A DNA stretch of 64,000 nt from Thermoactinomyces sp. DSM 45892 (GTDB lineage Bacteria > Bacillota > Bacilli > Thermoactinomycetales > Thermoactinomycetaceae). Shown one piece after another: positions 20,441 through 29,377 of this stretch. Location of the stretch: positions 1 through 64,000 of the forward strand of contig NZ_FNPL01000010.1 in assembly GCF_900107305.1 (NCBI RefSeq), given 5' to 3'. The position numbers and the translations under genes are program-made. The notes below the pieces were generated by a model that worked only from the letters and a program-made list of their open reading frames with translations, had not been told where the DNA came from and ran no database searches. The stretch's first letter is position 1, and every line of letters starts with the position of its first letter.

Positions 20441-20809
20441 TTACTTATCTAGAATTTCACCTGATTTTTTTGCATAACGAACTTTCTTTTGTTCGCCGTT
20501 CTTGCCATCAACGAATTTATAACCAATGCGTGTTGGTTGTTTCGTTTTCGGGTCTTCGATCATCAAGTTAGAAACATGAATAGGTGCTTCTTTCTCAATA
20601 ATGCCACCTTGAGGGTTCGCCTGTGTTGGACGGCTATGGCGTTTTACCATGTTTACGCCTTCCACAACCACACGACCTTCTTTAGCAAGAACCTTGATTA
20701 CACGACCTTTAGTGAATACTTTTTTACCAGCTGCATCGAAAGTTGGAGCTTCTTTCCCACGCATAACCAGTACAGTATCACCTTTTTTGATGTGCATTTT
20801 TGCGCTCAC
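20441..20809 (-). CDS. rplX: 50S ribosomal protein L24
   Basis: L24 initiates 50S assembly and lies near the peptide exit. The KOW motif ([14 protein letters not shown]) and the [20 protein letters not shown] block are clear. The start is ambiguous. A GTG at 20809 has GGAGGT 7 bases upstream and gives 122 residues. The ATG at 20797 (MHIKKGD, the usual start in Bacillus) is 19 bases from that site. The ribosome-binding site favours the GTG. The protein is about 15 residues longer than B. subtilis L24, mostly within the first half and near the C-terminus. Confidence 0.92.
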   Translation of the reverse strand: MSAKMHIKKGDTVLVMRGKEAPTFDAAGKKVFTKGRVIKVLAKEGRVVVEGVNMVKRHSRPTQANPQGGIIEKEAPIHVSNLMIEDPKTKQPTRIGYKFVDGKNGEQKKVRYAKKSGEILDK

Positions 20810-20855
20810 AATCGGCACCTCCTTCATTCAGAAGTCATATATTTGATCCGATCAA

Positions 20856-21224
20856 TTAGAGAACTTCTGGCGCTAGGGAGATGATCTTCATGAAATCACG
20901 ATCACGAAGTTCGCGAGCCACTGGTCCGAAAATACGGGTACCACGTGGGCTCTTATCTTCCTTGATCACAACTGCGGCATTTTCATCAAAGCGAATATAG
21001 GAGCCATCTGGACGACGTACAGGACGTTTCGTACGCACGACTACACATCTCACTACATCACCTTTCTTGACAACGCCACCGGGTGTTGCTTGTTTCACGG
21101 ATGCAACGACGAGATCGCCGATCCCAGCAGTGGCTTTATTAGAACCACCCAACACACGGATGACCATTACTTCCTTCGCGCCGGAATTATCTGCTACACG
21201 AAGACGAGATAGGTTTTGAAGCAT
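20856..21224 (-). CDS. rplN: 50S ribosomal protein L14
   Basis: L14 forms bridge B8 with 16S rRNA and is the docking site of the silencing factor RsfS. The 122-residue product carries the highly conserved [20 protein letters not shown] and [20 protein letters not shown] segments. GGAGGG lies upstream of the ATG. It follows rpsQ by 39 bases. Confidence 0.97.
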   Translation of the reverse strand: MLQNLSRLRVADNSGAKEVMVIRVLGGSNKATAGIGDLVVASVKQATPGGVVKKGDVVRCVVVRTKRPVRRPDGSYIRFDENAAVVIKEDKSPRGTRIFGPVARELRDRDFMKIISLAPEVL

Positions 21225-21263
21225 GAGTTTCCCTCCTTCCCGCTACTCTTTACGTGTCAATCA

Positions 21264-21530
21264 TTAGATGATAACCGCTTCTTCTACGATTTCCACCAAG
21301 CGCCAACGTTTGTCCTTAGACAACGGACGAGTTTCCATGATTTTCACGAGATCTCCAGCTTTTGCTGTGTTCTCTTCATCATGAGCTTTAAATTTCTTGG
21401 TAAATTTAACACGCTTTCCATATTTGGAGTCACGTTTGTAGGTTTCTACAGAAACGACGATGGTTTTATCCATTTTATCGCTTACCACTTTGCCGATTCG
21501 AACTTTACGGCGTGTTGTGCGTTCGCTCAT
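21264..21530 (-). CDS. rpsQ: 30S ribosomal protein S17
   Basis: S17 is an OB-fold protein that binds the 5' domain of 16S rRNA early in assembly. The 88-residue product has the signature [18 protein letters not shown] and the D[18 protein letters not shown] block. Its start overlaps the rpmC stop by 4 bases, so rplP, rpmC and rpsQ form a tightly coupled trio. Confidence 0.97.
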   Translation of the reverse strand: MSERTTRRKVRIGKVVSDKMDKTIVVSVETYKRDSKYGKRVKFTKKFKAHDEENTAKAGDLVKIMETRPLSKDKRWRLVEIVEEAVII

Positions 21531-21739
21531 CCCTGTGTCCTCCTTTCGATTCCTAGTTCGCGCTCACGGAGAGCCGTTTTGCAACGAGCAATGTCCTTGC
21601 GAACTTGGCCCAAACGACTTGGGTTTTCCAATTGTCCAGTAGCGGACTGGAAACGAAGGTTGAACAGTTCTTCTTTGAACTCAGCAAGCTTTTGCTCGAT
21701 TTCGGCGGTGGTCAACTCTAATAGCTCTTTCGCTTTCAT
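21527..21739 (-). CDS. rpmC: 50S ribosomal protein L29
   Basis: L29 is a two-helix protein at the peptide exit that, with L23, receives trigger factor and the signal recognition particle. The 70-residue sequence starts [20 protein letters not shown] and contains the conserved [18 protein letters not shown] block. It overlaps both rplP and rpsQ by 4 bases. Confidence 0.96.
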   Translation of the reverse strand: MKAKELLELTTAEIEQKLAEFKEELFNLRFQSATGQLENPSRLGQVRKDIARCKTALRERELGIERRTQG

Positions 21740-22158
21740 TCGTTACCCCCCGCTTCACGTTTCACAAATTTCGTTTTAATTGGTAGTTTCATCGCAGCTA
21801 GGCGCATAGCTTCACGAGCTACATCTTCAGGTACACCAGCAACTTCGAACATGATTTTCCCAGGTTTTACAACCGCTACCCATTTTTCCGGGGAACCTTT
21901 ACCGCTACCCATCCGTACCTCTAGAGGCTTTTGAGTAACTGGCTTATCTGGGAAGATCTTGATCCAAACTTGCCCACCACGCTTCATATAACGAGTCATC
22001 GCACGACGCGCTGCCTCAATCTGGCGGTTAGTGATCCAAGATGGCTCAAGAGCTTGCAAACCATATTCGCCGAATGCTACTTCCGTACCGCCTTTTGCTT
22101 TACCGCGCATCTTACCACGGTGTGGGCGACGATATTTTACGCGTTTTGGTAATAGCAT
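21736..22158 (-). CDS. rplP: 50S ribosomal protein L16
   Basis: L16 helps position the A-site tRNA and is added late in 50S assembly. The 140-residue product begins [20 protein letters not shown] and has the [20 protein letters not shown] block. It starts only 3 bases after the rpsC stop codon and overlaps rpmC by 4 bases. It is a few residues shorter than B. subtilis L16 at the C-terminus. Confidence 0.97.
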   Translation of the reverse strand: MLLPKRVKYRRPHRGKMRGKAKGGTEVAFGEYGLQALEPSWITNRQIEAARRAMTRYMKRGGQVWIKIFPDKPVTQKPLEVRMGSGKGSPEKWVAVVKPGKIMFEVAGVPEDVAREAMRLAAMKLPIKTKFVKREAGGNE

Positions 22159-22161
22159 CGC

Positions 22162-22827
22162 TTATTTGCCTCCTTCCACTTCTCCCTTTGGAGTGTTTTT
22201 TGTTGGGAGAACTTCACCACGATAGATCCAAACTTTAACCCCGATTTTACCGTAAGTCGTATCTGCTTCAGCAAAACCGTAGTCAATGTCAGCACGTAGT
22301 GTATGGAGTGGTACAGTACCTTCGCTATAACCTTCGCTACGAGCGATATCTGCTCCACCCAAACGACCGCTTACTAGGGTACGAACACCTTTCGCACCAA
22401 CACGTAGTGTACGACCGATTGATTGTTTCATAGCACGACGGAATGAAACACGACGCTCTAATTGTTGAGCAATACTTTCAGCAACTAGATTTGCATCAAG
22501 CTCAGGGTGTTTAATTTCGTGAATGTTAATGTGTACTTTTTTGCCTGTTAGTTTCACAAGAGCATTACGAAGTGCGTCTACTTCTGTACCGCCTTTACCA
22601 ATTACCATACCTGGTTTCGCGGTATGAACAGTGATGTTCACACGATTCGCTGCACGTTCGATTTCTACTTTAGAAACGGCTGCATCTTTCAGACGCTTTT
22701 TCACAAAGTCACGAATTTTTAAGTCTTCATGAAGTAGATCTGCGAAGTCTTTTCCGCCGAACCATTTGGATTCCCAGTCACGAATGACACCGACGCGAAG
22801 TCCAATTGGATTCACCTTTTGACCCAT
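22162..22827 (-). CDS. rpsC: 30S ribosomal protein S3
   Basis: S3 lines the mRNA entry with S4 and S5 and contributes helicase activity. The N-terminal KH domain has the GKGG loop in [17 protein letters not shown], and the C-terminal domain ends with the tail [20 protein letters not shown]. It has 221 residues. GGAGGG precedes the ATG, and rplV ends 24 bases upstream. Confidence 0.97.
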   Translation of the reverse strand: MGQKVNPIGLRVGVIRDWESKWFGGKDFADLLHEDLKIRDFVKKRLKDAAVSKVEIERAANRVNITVHTAKPGMVIGKGGTEVDALRNALVKLTGKKVHINIHEIKHPELDANLVAESIAQQLERRVSFRRAMKQSIGRTLRVGAKGVRTLVSGRLGGADIARSEGYSEGTVPLHTLRADIDYGFAEADTTYGKIGVKVWIYRGEVLPTKNTPKGEVEGGK

Positions 22828-22851
22828 AGCTTATCCCTCCTTATTTAGAGA

Positions 22852-23184
22852 TTATTTTTCTTTTACAACCACAGTAATGTGGCTTGAACGTTTGTTAATT
22901 CGGCTTGCACGGCCCATTGCACGAGGCATGTAGCGTTTCAACGTTGGCCCTTCATCAACGAAAGCTGTTTCTACAACGAGGTTGTTTGCATCCATGTTGT
23001 AGTTATGCTCTGCATTCGCAACAGCAGACTTTAACACCTTCTCGATGACCGGCGAGGCAGCACGGTGGGTAAACTGAAGGACTGCGAAAGCCTCTTCTAC
23101 AGACTTACCGCGAATCAAATCAATTACCAAACGAACTTTACGTGGTGCAATTCGAATGTTACGCGCAATCGCTTTTGCTTGCAT
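22852..23184 (-). CDS. rplV: 50S ribosomal protein L22
   Basis: The extended beta-hairpin of L22 forms part of the constriction of the peptide exit tunnel, where macrolides and stalling peptides act. The hairpin region ([20 protein letters not shown]) shows no deletion or duplication, so nothing suggests macrolide resistance. It has 110 residues. GGAGG lies upstream of the ATG. Confidence 0.97.
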   Translation of the reverse strand: MQAKAIARNIRIAPRKVRLVIDLIRGKSVEEAFAVLQFTHRAASPVIEKVLKSAVANAEHNYNMDANNLVVETAFVDEGPTLKRYMPRAMGRASRINKRSSHITVVVKEK

Positions 23185-23215
23185 GCGTTGACCTCCTCTC
23201 TCGCGAATCGATCAT

Positions 23216-23497
23216 CTACCGACGTTTCGTCTTCTTATCATCGTTACCATGACCTTTGTAGGTACGGGTTGGGGCAAACTCACCAAGTTTATGACCAACC
23301 ATATCTTCCGTTACGTATACAGGAACATGTTTGCGTCCATCGTGAACTGCAATGGTATGACCAACGAAGTCTGGGAAGATGGTAGAACGACGAGACCAAG
23401 TTTTGACAATACGCTTTTCGCCTTTTTCGTTCAGCTCAACCACTTTCTTGATTAAGTGATCATCTGCAAAGGGTCCTTTTTTCAGGCTGCGGCCCAT
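23216..23497 (-). CDS. rpsS: 30S ribosomal protein S19
   Basis: S19 pairs with S13 in the 30S head and contacts the A-site finger of 23S rRNA. The 93-residue product starts [19 protein letters not shown] and contains the signature [24 protein letters not shown] precedes the ATG, and rplB ends 42 bases upstream. Confidence 0.97.
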   Translation of the reverse strand: MGRSLKKGPFADDHLIKKVVELNEKGEKRIVKTWSRRSTIFPDFVGHTIAVHDGRKHVPVYVTEDMVGHKLGEFAPTRTYKGHGNDDKKTKRR

Positions 23498-23539
23498 AGC
23501 TGAAACCTCCCTTCGAGTGAGGCTAGATAATAGTTTTTA

Positions 23540-24370
23540 TTACTTCTTGCGACGACGTACGATGTACTTGTCAGACGCTTTGTTTTTCTTACGAGTCTTA
23601 TAACCAAGAGTTGGTTTACCCCAAGGAGTAACAGGAGACTTACGACCGATTGGTGCACGTCCCTCACCACCACCGTGTGGGTGATCTACAGGGTTCATTA
23701 CAGATCCACGTACAGTTGGGCGTTTACCTAACCAACGAGAACGACCTGCTTTCCCGATGTTGATCAATTCATGATCCAAGTTACCGACTTGACCGATTGT
23801 CGCGCGGCACTCAAGAAGAATCATGCGAGTTTCACCGGATACAAGACGAATGATTGCATAGCGACCTTCTTTACCAAGAAGCTGTGCACTAGTACCTGCA
23901 GCACGTACAAGTTGTCCACCACGGCCTGGTTTTAGCTCGATGTTATGGATCACTGTACCTACTGGGATGTTGCGAAGTGGAAGAGCGTTACCTGGCTTGA
24001 TGTCTGATTCAGGACCGGAGATAATCTCTTGCCCTACTTTCAGACCGTTCGGAGCTAGGATGTAACGTTTTTCACCATCAACGTAATGAATGAGTGCGAT
24101 GTTCGCAGAGCGGTTTGGATCGTATTCGACCGTTGCCACTTTTCCTACGATACCATCTTTATTACGTTTAAAGTCGATCACACGGTATTTACGTTTATGG
24201 CCACCGCCTTGGTGACGTACCGTAATTTTACCTTGGTTGTTACGACCTGCTTTCTTATTTAGAGGTTGTAATAGCGACTTCTCAGGAGTGCTAGTAGTAA
24301 TCTCTTCAAAAGTAGAGCTGGTCATATGACGACGTGATGGAGTCGTTGGTCTGTATTGTTTAATACCCAC
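23540..24370 (-). CDS. rplB: 50S ribosomal protein L2
   Basis: L2 is essential for subunit joining and for shaping the peptidyl-transferase region. The 276-residue product starts [18 protein letters not shown] and includes the functionally critical [19 protein letters not shown] loop with its conserved histidine. The start is GTG at 24370, with GGAGGG 8 bases upstream. It follows rplW by 34 bases. Confidence 0.97.
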   Translation of the reverse strand: MGIKQYRPTTPSRRHMTSSTFEEITTSTPEKSLLQPLNKKAGRNNQGKITVRHQGGGHKRKYRVIDFKRNKDGIVGKVATVEYDPNRSANIALIHYVDGEKRYILAPNGLKVGQEIISGPESDIKPGNALPLRNIPVGTVIHNIELKPGRGGQLVRAAGTSAQLLGKEGRYAIIRLVSGETRMILLECRATIGQVGNLDHELINIGKAGRSRWLGKRPTVRGSVMNPVDHPHGGGEGRAPIGRKSPVTPWGKPTLGYKTRKKNKASDKYIVRRRKK

Positions 24371-24404
24371 TTCGATTTCCCTCCTTTTTTAATCAAATGT
24401 GTAA

Positions 24405-24692
24405 TTAAGCTTGGAAGATTTCAATCGCTTTGCTACCTTCAGCAAGTGTAACGATTGCTTTCTTACGTTCTGGCGTCCGACCTGTATAACGACCATGACG
24501 CTTTTGTTTTCCTAGAAGACGATGTGTATTCACAGAAGCTACTTTTACGCCGAAAATACTTTCAACCGCTTTTTTCACTTCTACTTTGTTCGCACGTACG
24601 TCTACTTCGAAAACGTATTTACCTTGTTCCATCATCTCAGTAGAAGCTTCTGTTACTACTGGGCGACGGATGATATCGCGTGGATCCTTCAC
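24405..24692 (-). CDS. rplW: 50S ribosomal protein L23
   Basis: L23 is the main docking point for trigger factor, SRP and the translocon at the tunnel exit. The 95-residue product carries the [20 protein letters not shown] motif and a basic loop ([18 protein letters not shown]) that reaches into the tunnel. It starts with GTG at 24692, overlapping the rplD stop by 4 bases. Confidence 0.96.
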   Translation of the reverse strand: MKDPRDIIRRPVVTEASTEMMEQGKYVFEVDVRANKVEVKKAVESIFGVKVASVNTHRLLGKQKRHGRYTGRTPERKKAIVTLAEGSKAIEIFQA

Positions 24693-25315
24693 TGGCCAAA
24701 CACCTCCTCAACACGATTTACAGCACCACGAGTGAAAATCACTTTATCATGGTAGAGGACGTCGAGCACGTTAACACCATCAGCTACGATCAATTTCACA
24801 CCTGGAATGTTACGTGCAGCAAGAGCTGCTTTCTCCTCTAAATCGTCTAATACGATCAAAGTCTTTTTCGCCATGCCAAGATTTTTTAGCACTTGTACTA
24901 GCTCGCGAGTTTTCGCAGCTTCAAGAGCTAACGCATCTAGCACTACTACTTCGTTATCCAATACTTTGGAAGAAAGAGCAGACTTGATCGCTAGACGACG
25001 TACTTTCTTTGGCAATTTGTAAGCATAGCTACGTGGAACCGGTCCAAAGACTGTACCACCGCCAACCCATTGTGGGGAGCGAATGCTTCCTTGACGAGCA
25101 TTACCAGTACCTTTTTGTTTGTATGGCTTACGACCACCACCACGAACTTCAGAACGTCCTTTTACCGCATGGGTACCACGACGCTGGGATGCTTGTTGCA
25201 TAACAACTGCATCATGTAGTACGTGTTGGTTTGGAGTGATTCCGAACACCGCATCCGCTAGTTCGATCTCGCCCACTTCCTTACCATGCACATCTAATAC
25301 AGTCAATTTAGGCAT
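24689..25315 (-). CDS. rplD: 50S ribosomal protein L4
   Basis: L4 has a long loop at the tunnel constriction opposite L22, seen here as [20 protein letters not shown]. The loop has no change of the sort linked to macrolide resistance. In E. coli L4 represses its own S10 operon through the leader, and in Bacilli that mechanism is not established. 208 residues, GGAGG before ATG, 25 bases after rplC. Confidence 0.97.
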   Translation of the reverse strand: MPKLTVLDVHGKEVGEIELADAVFGITPNQHVLHDAVVMQQASQRRGTHAVKGRSEVRGGGRKPYKQKGTGNARQGSIRSPQWVGGGTVFGPVPRSYAYKLPKKVRRLAIKSALSSKVLDNEVVVLDALALEAAKTRELVQVLKNLGMAKKTLIVLDDLEEKAALAARNIPGVKLIVADGVNVLDVLYHDKVIFTRGAVNRVEEVFGQ

Positions 25316-25340
25316 GTTATGTCCTCCTTTCTTTGCTCAG

Positions 25341-25970
25341 TTATACGCTTTTCTTAACAGATGATTTAACAATTACATAACCATTCTTAGGACCTGGAAT
25401 ACTACCTTTTACCAAGATCAGGTTCTTTTCAGCGTCTACACGTACAACCTCAAGGTTTTGTGTCGTAATACGCTCATGACCCATTTGACCTGGTAGAGTT
25501 TGCCCTTTGAATACACGGTTAGGAGCAACCGCACCCAAAGAACCGGGTCCACGGTGATAACGAGAACCGTGACTCATTGGTCCACGAGATTGATTATGAC
25601 GTTTGATCGCACCTGCGAAGCCCTTACCTTTGGATGTTCCAACTACGTCTACAAATTCACCAGCAGCGAATAAGTCGGCTTTTAGAACACTTCCAAGCTC
25701 GTAGCTTGCAACGTCAACCCCACGAATTTCTTTTACGAAATGTTGTGGTGCCACACCTGCTTTTTTTGCATGTCCAATCTCAGGACGAGTAGCACGATGT
25801 TCTTTCTTTTCTTTGAGACCGATTTGGATTGCTTCATAGCCATCCGTACCGATTTCTTTCTTTTGAAGAACGACACATGGCCCTGCTTCAACAACCGTTA
25901 CAGTCGCAACTGTACCATCTTCATTGAATACTTGAGTCATGCCGATCTTTTTACCAAGAATACCTTTCAC
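25341..25970 (-). CDS. rplC: 50S ribosomal protein L3
   Basis: L3 is a primary assembly protein whose finger reaches the peptidyl-transferase centre. The sequence has [14 protein letters not shown] at the N-terminus and the [16 protein letters not shown] block. I chose the GTG at 25970, with GGAGGT 7 bases upstream, giving 209 residues as in B. subtilis. The GTG at 25979 that opens the frame overlaps that ribosome-binding site and is rejected. Confidence 0.95.
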   Translation of the reverse strand: MKGILGKKIGMTQVFNEDGTVATVTVVEAGPCVVLQKKEIGTDGYEAIQIGLKEKKEHRATRPEIGHAKKAGVAPQHFVKEIRGVDVASYELGSVLKADLFAAGEFVDVVGTSKGKGFAGAIKRHNQSRGPMSHGSRYHRGPGSLGAVAPNRVFKGQTLPGQMGHERITTQNLEVVRVDAEKNLILVKGSIPGPKNGYVIVKSSVKKSV

Positions 25971-26003
25971 GCCGTACACCTCCTACCCTATCGAAGTTAA
26001 GTA

Positions 26004-26438
<435 letters not shown>

Positions 26439-26444
26439 TTCGCT

Positions 26445-26473
26445 ATTATATAGAAAATATAAAACAGATGCAA
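26445..26473 (-). promoter_or_regulatory. S10 operon promoter P2 (proximal)
   Basis: On the minus strand a perfect -10 TATAAT (26445-26450) lies 17 bases from a -35 TTGCAT (26468-26473). The -35 element falls inside the stem of the terminator-like hairpin at 26464-26490. Confidence 0.8.
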
Positions 26474-26490
26474 GGAAAAAAAGCATCTGT
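26451..26490 (-). terminator. Terminator or attenuator between the two S10 promoters
   Basis: The minus-strand RNA forms ACAGATGC/GCATCTGT (26483-26490 with 26464-26471), a perfect eight-base stem followed by UUUAUAUUUU. It would stop transcripts from the upstream ABC operon and also those from promoter P1, about 60 bases after the P1 start. Confidence 0.75.
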
Positions 26491-26558
26491 CTAATAGGTA
26501 AATTCTATGATGTAAGCGAAGCGGTGTAAGTAAAGTTATAGAGAAGACCGCAGGTGAT

Positions 26559-26587
26559 ATTCTATCAGATTGAAATGGGAATGACAA
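26559..26587 (-). promoter_or_regulatory. S10 operon promoter P1 (distal)
   Basis: A -35 TTGTCA (26582-26587) and -10 TAGAAT (26559-26564) are separated by 17 bases on the minus strand, with TGA just before the -10 (extended -10). It lies immediately after the ABC permease gene ending at 26642. Confidence 0.75.
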
Positions 26588-26641
26588 GGATGTTTGAAGA
26601 AAATGGTATATCGGGTTAAAAAGCTATTTTGATAAACTCAT

Positions 26642-27364
26642 TTATAAGTCCACATACTTTTTCAAAACATGTGAACCAAGAATGTAAAACAAAATTGTGA
26701 GAAGAGGTGATCCAATCCATAGATAGATAGGAACAGAAATCATTTCTCCCTTTGCGGACGGCATAACCAATTCGCTAAAAAAGTTAGGCATAAAAGAACC
26801 TACAAGAGTACCGAATGGAATCCAAAAGAGGAAGGAAGTCTTCGTAAATTTCCTTGCTAGCAAACTCACAGAAGTGGTGAAAGCGCCCACTAATATCACA
26901 CAGAGAAAGCTGGTCAAGAGAAAGATCTCATCATTTCGGAAGAGCTCCTCTAACGGAAACTGATTCCATTTATCTGTATAGATCGTAGCCACGATGCACG
27001 AAATTTTGATGACTAAGTAAAGTTGTATATAAAAATAGAAGTAAAAAAGTAAAAGAGAGGCCCCTTTTGCTCGGTAAAGCAATTCTCGTGGATAGGGAAG
27101 AGTCAGCCACCAAGAAGCGGTATTTTTCTTGAACTCCTTTTGAATAATCCAACCACCTATACCGAAAGCACTAAAAATTACAGAGACGTTAAATTGATTA
27201 AGATATTGAAAGGTTTGCATGCCATTATTGAGACCTATCACAAGACCAGTCGTTAGCCCTAAAAATACTACCACAGCAATTAAAGCATTTATTCCTAACC
27301 CTCGAGAAGTATTGGGCAATATATATTTCAGCTCATGCCGTACTAGTTTTAAAAATGTACTCAT
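26642..27364 (-). CDS. ABC-2 type membrane permease
   Basis: A 240-residue membrane protein with about six hydrophobic helices and a charged cytoplasmic segment QKEFKKNTASWWLTLPYPRE (about 75-95). That segment has the character of the coupling region of ABC-2 permeases. It overlaps the ATPase gene upstream by 4 bases (ATGA), so they form one transporter. The substrate cannot be inferred. It is the third gene of a GntR-ATPase-permease operon that has inserted between tuf and the S10 operon relative to B. subtilis. No signal peptide or extracellular domain is evident. Confidence 0.75.
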   Translation of the reverse strand: MSTFLKLVRHELKYILPNTSRGLGINALIAVVVFLGLTTGLVIGLNNGMQTFQYLNQFNVSVIFSAFGIGGWIIQKEFKKNTASWWLTLPYPRELLYRAKGASLLLFYFYFYIQLYLVIKISCIVATIYTDKWNQFPLEELFRNDEIFLLTSFLCVILVGAFTTSVSLLARKFTKTSFLFWIPFGTLVGSFMPNFFSELVMPSAKGEMISVPIYLWIGSPLLTILFYILGSHVLKKYVDL

Positions 27365-28059
27365 GCATATACCCCCCGATAAAGTTCCTTTAGGGAACCA
27401 TGCTCTTGGCGTAGTTTCTCCACTTCTCCCTCTATCACAATCTTTTTATCCTTTATAAACGCTACCCTATTTAAAAGCCCTTCTACTTCATTAATCTCGT
27501 GTGTTGTGATGACCAATGTCAATTCTCTCTCGGAGATACCGTCAATGATTAACTCAATCATTTTTTCTCGAGTCATTAAATCGATTCCAGAGAATGGTTC
27601 ATCTAGCAACATCAGCTTCACATCGCGAGCGAAGCAGAGTAGAAATTGCAATCTAGCTTCCTGACCCTTTGACATCTCTTTTGCCTTTAGTCCTTTATCT
27701 AGCTGAAAAAAATCAACTAATTCCTTTGCCTTCTCAATCTGGAAATCGGGATAAAAACTTGCTCCAAACTGTAGCGTTTCTTCAACCGTGTAGTTAGCAA
27801 ACCATTTCGCCCGATCCGATAAATAAGCAATATGTTGATACAATTTCCAACTAGGCTCTTGCCCTAGTACTTCGATCTCTCCATGATCCGGCAGGCATAG
27901 ATGGGCCATCATTTTCAACATCGTCGACTTCCCCGCACCGTTTTCTCCTAAGATCCCATACACTTGACTTCTAGGAACCGTAAATGAAATATTCTCTAAC
28001 ACACTCTTTCCTTTAAAAGACTTTCCTACTCCCTGAAAACGAATAGCCGTATCACTCAT
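27361..28059 (-). CDS. ABC transporter ATPase (YtrB-like)
   Basis: A 232-residue nucleotide-binding subunit. Walker A GENGAGKST (38-46), signature MSKGQ (129-133, a variant of LSGGQ), Walker B LMLLDEP (149-155), and H-loop TTHEINE. The FYPDFQIEKA helix is typical of the YtrB/YhcH-type ATPases that pair with short ABC-2 permeases under GntR control. It overlaps both neighbours by 4 bases, so regulator, ATPase and permease are translationally coupled. It may export an amphiphile or give self-protection against cell-envelope stress, but this is inference from the family. Confidence 0.82.
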   Translation of the reverse strand: MSDTAIRFQGVGKSFKGKSVLENISFTVPRSQVYGILGENGAGKSTMLKMMAHLCLPDHGEIEVLGQEPSWKLYQHIAYLSDRAKWFANYTVEETLQFGASFYPDFQIEKAKELVDFFQLDKGLKAKEMSKGQEARLQFLLCFARDVKLMLLDEPFSGIDLMTREKMIELIIDGISERELTLVITTHEINEVEGLLNRVAFIKDKKIVIEGEVEKLRQEHGSLKELYRGVYA

Positions 28060-28442
28060 TTCCAGTCCACCTCCGCAATCATTTTTTGTGCCTCTTCTCG
28101 AGTAACACCTAGTATCTGTAAGGTTCGAACGAATGACCCTAGAGCACCCTCCGCCATCTCTTTCCGTAGCTCTGATACTTGACTAGCCGAGGAGGTGATA
28201 AACGTTCCTTGACCACGTCTCTTCTCACAAAGCCCATCCCTTTCTAACTCTTGATACGTTCTGACTACTGTACTTGGATTGATTTTCATCTGTACTGCAA
28301 AATCACGAACAGAAGGAAGTTTACTGCCCAATTCGATCTCCCCTTTTGCTAACATCTGACGAAATTGTTGTACCAATTGCTCGTAGATCGGTTGCGAAAA
28401 ATCAAGGATAAAGCGATAAGAACCGACAACACGAGTCTCCAT
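28056..28442 (-). CDS. GntR family transcriptional regulator (YtrA type)
   Basis: A 128-residue regulator with an N-terminal winged helix-turn-helix (PIYEQLVQQFRQMLAKGEIE, then KLPSVRDFAVQMKINPSTVVRTYQELER, then RRGQGTFI) and only a short C-terminal helical tail. This is the layout of the YtrA subfamily, which usually represses a linked ABC operon. The start is uncertain: ATG 28442, or GTG 28451 three codons upstream, both with weak ribosome-binding sites. It is the first gene of the leftward operon. Two inverted-repeat operators lie at its promoter (28480-28530), suggesting autoregulation. Confidence 0.85.
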   Translation of the reverse strand: METRVVGSYRFILDFSQPIYEQLVQQFRQMLAKGEIELGSKLPSVRDFAVQMKINPSTVVRTYQELERDGLCEKRRGQGTFITSSASQVSELRKEMAEGALGSFVRTLQILGVTREEAQKMIAEVDWK

Positions 28443-28479
28443 AAGCTTCACCGCATCTTTGTGTTATATTGTATCTATA

Positions 28480-28498
28480 GTATGGCTACACACCATAC
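28480..28498. promoter_or_regulatory. Operator O1, GTATGG-N7-CCATAC
   Basis: A perfect inverted repeat with six-base arms GTATGG (28480-28485) and CCATAC (28493-28498) around seven bases. It lies just downstream of the predicted start of the leftward gntR transcript. Its size suits binding of a GntR dimer. Confidence 0.7.
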
Positions 28499-28511
28499 AC
28501 TTTATTTGTAT

Positions 28512-28530
28512 GTATGGTATTACACCACAC
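28512..28530. promoter_or_regulatory. Operator O2, GTATGG-N7-CCACAC
   Basis: A second copy of the O1 pattern with one changed base in the right arm: GTATGG (28512-28517) and CCACAC (28525-28530), same seven-base spacing. Its centre is 32 bases from that of O1, about three helical turns, and it overlaps the -10 of the gntR promoter. Confidence 0.7.
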
Positions 28531-28543
28531 ACTATATTGTCAA
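28514..28543 (-). promoter_or_regulatory. Promoter of the leftward gntR-ABC operon
   Basis: On the minus strand the -35 is TTGACA (28538-28543) and a plausible -10 is TACCAT (28514-28519) at an 18-base spacing. The -10 is only four of six to consensus, but it is embedded in operator O2, which supports the assignment. Confidence 0.6.
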
Positions 28544-28552
28544 CCCTTTTCA

Positions 28553-28582
28553 TTGACAGATATAAACGACATACTGTATATA
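28553..28582 (+). promoter_or_regulatory. Promoter of the rightward ABC operon
   Basis: A consensus -35 TTGACA (28553-28558) is followed after 18 bases by TATATA (28577-28582). The region around the -10 is an A/T palindrome (TATATATAAATATATA). The two divergent -35 boxes are only 9 bases apart, so a regulator bound here could affect both operons. Confidence 0.7.
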
Positions 28583-28630
28583 TAAATATATAGACTATAA
28601 CATATTTCACAACTAGCAGGAGGGGAACAA

Positions 28631-29377
28631 ATGTCACAAAACGTCGCAATCCAGACAATAGGGCTATCAAAGCACTACGGCTCTACGAAAGCTTTACAGA
28701 ACATGGATATCTCCATACACTCGGGGGAATTAATTGCATTACTCGGAGAAAATGGAGCTGGTAAGTCTACTCTCTTTCAACTTTTAACTGGACTTATTAC
28801 ACCCACCACCGGCTCCATTAAAATTGGAGGGCAAGACTTATCGCAAAATCCAATCGCTTGTAAAAAACAAATCGGACTCTTATTTGGCAATGATTCTGGA
28901 CTTTATCATCGTTTAACCGCCTATGAGAACATCTTATATTTTGCAAAATTTTATGATGTACCCGATGCTGTCGCCCGTAAGCGAATCGATGAGTGGGCAG
29001 AGCAACTTCTACTTACCCCCCATCTTCACAAAAAAGCAGGAGAACTCTCTAAAGGAAATCTACAGAAAACCGCTATCTTACGAACACTCATCCATAACCC
29101 AGACTATCTATTTTTTGACGAGCCAACTACAGGCCTGGATATTGCCGCGTCACTTGCGTTTCAAGACTTAGTAAAATCACTCCAACAATCTGGGAAAACC
29201 ATCCTCTTCTCCACTCATATCTTAGAGGAAGTGACTCACTTAACGGATAACATTATCACCTTATCACAAGGAAAAATGATCTATAACGGAACCATTTCCA
29301 ATCTCTATCAGGAGCTTCAAACCGATAACTTGCGGGATATCCTGCGGAATTGGATTCAAGGAGGAATTTCATCATGA
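28631..29377 (+). CDS. ABC transporter ATPase (NatA/CcmA-like)
   Basis: First gene of the rightward operon, 248 residues. Walker A GENGAGKST (39-47), a signature reading LSKGN (139-143) instead of LSGGQ, Walker B YLFFDEP (159-165) with TTGLD, and H-loop STHILEE. AGGAGGGG sits 7-12 bases before the ATG. The closest general type is the NatA/CcmA ATPase that drives ABC-2 exporters. It overlaps the next gene by 4 bases, and that gene is NatB-like, so a NatAB-type exporter (sodium or drug extrusion in B. subtilis) is the best guess. Confidence 0.82.
   Translation: MSQNVAIQTIGLSKHYGSTKALQNMDISIHSGELIALLGENGAGKSTLFQLLTGLITPTTGSIKIGGQDLSQNPIACKKQIGLLFGNDSGLYHRLTAYENILYFAKFYDVPDAVARKRIDEWAEQLLLTPHLHKKAGELSKGNLQKTAILRTLIHNPDYLFFDEPTTGLDIAASLAFQDLVKSLQQSGKTILFSTHILEEVTHLTDNIITLSQGKMIYNGTISNLYQELQTDNLRDILRNWIQGGISS

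Noticed and set aside
21216-21779. A 187-codon open frame on the plus strand opposite rplN, rpsQ and rpmC
   Set aside because: It is the reverse complement of three certain ribosomal genes, has cysteine- and phenylalanine-rich nonsense composition and no family resemblance. Other long plus-strand frames within the ribosomal, rpoB and rpoC genes were rejected for the same reason.
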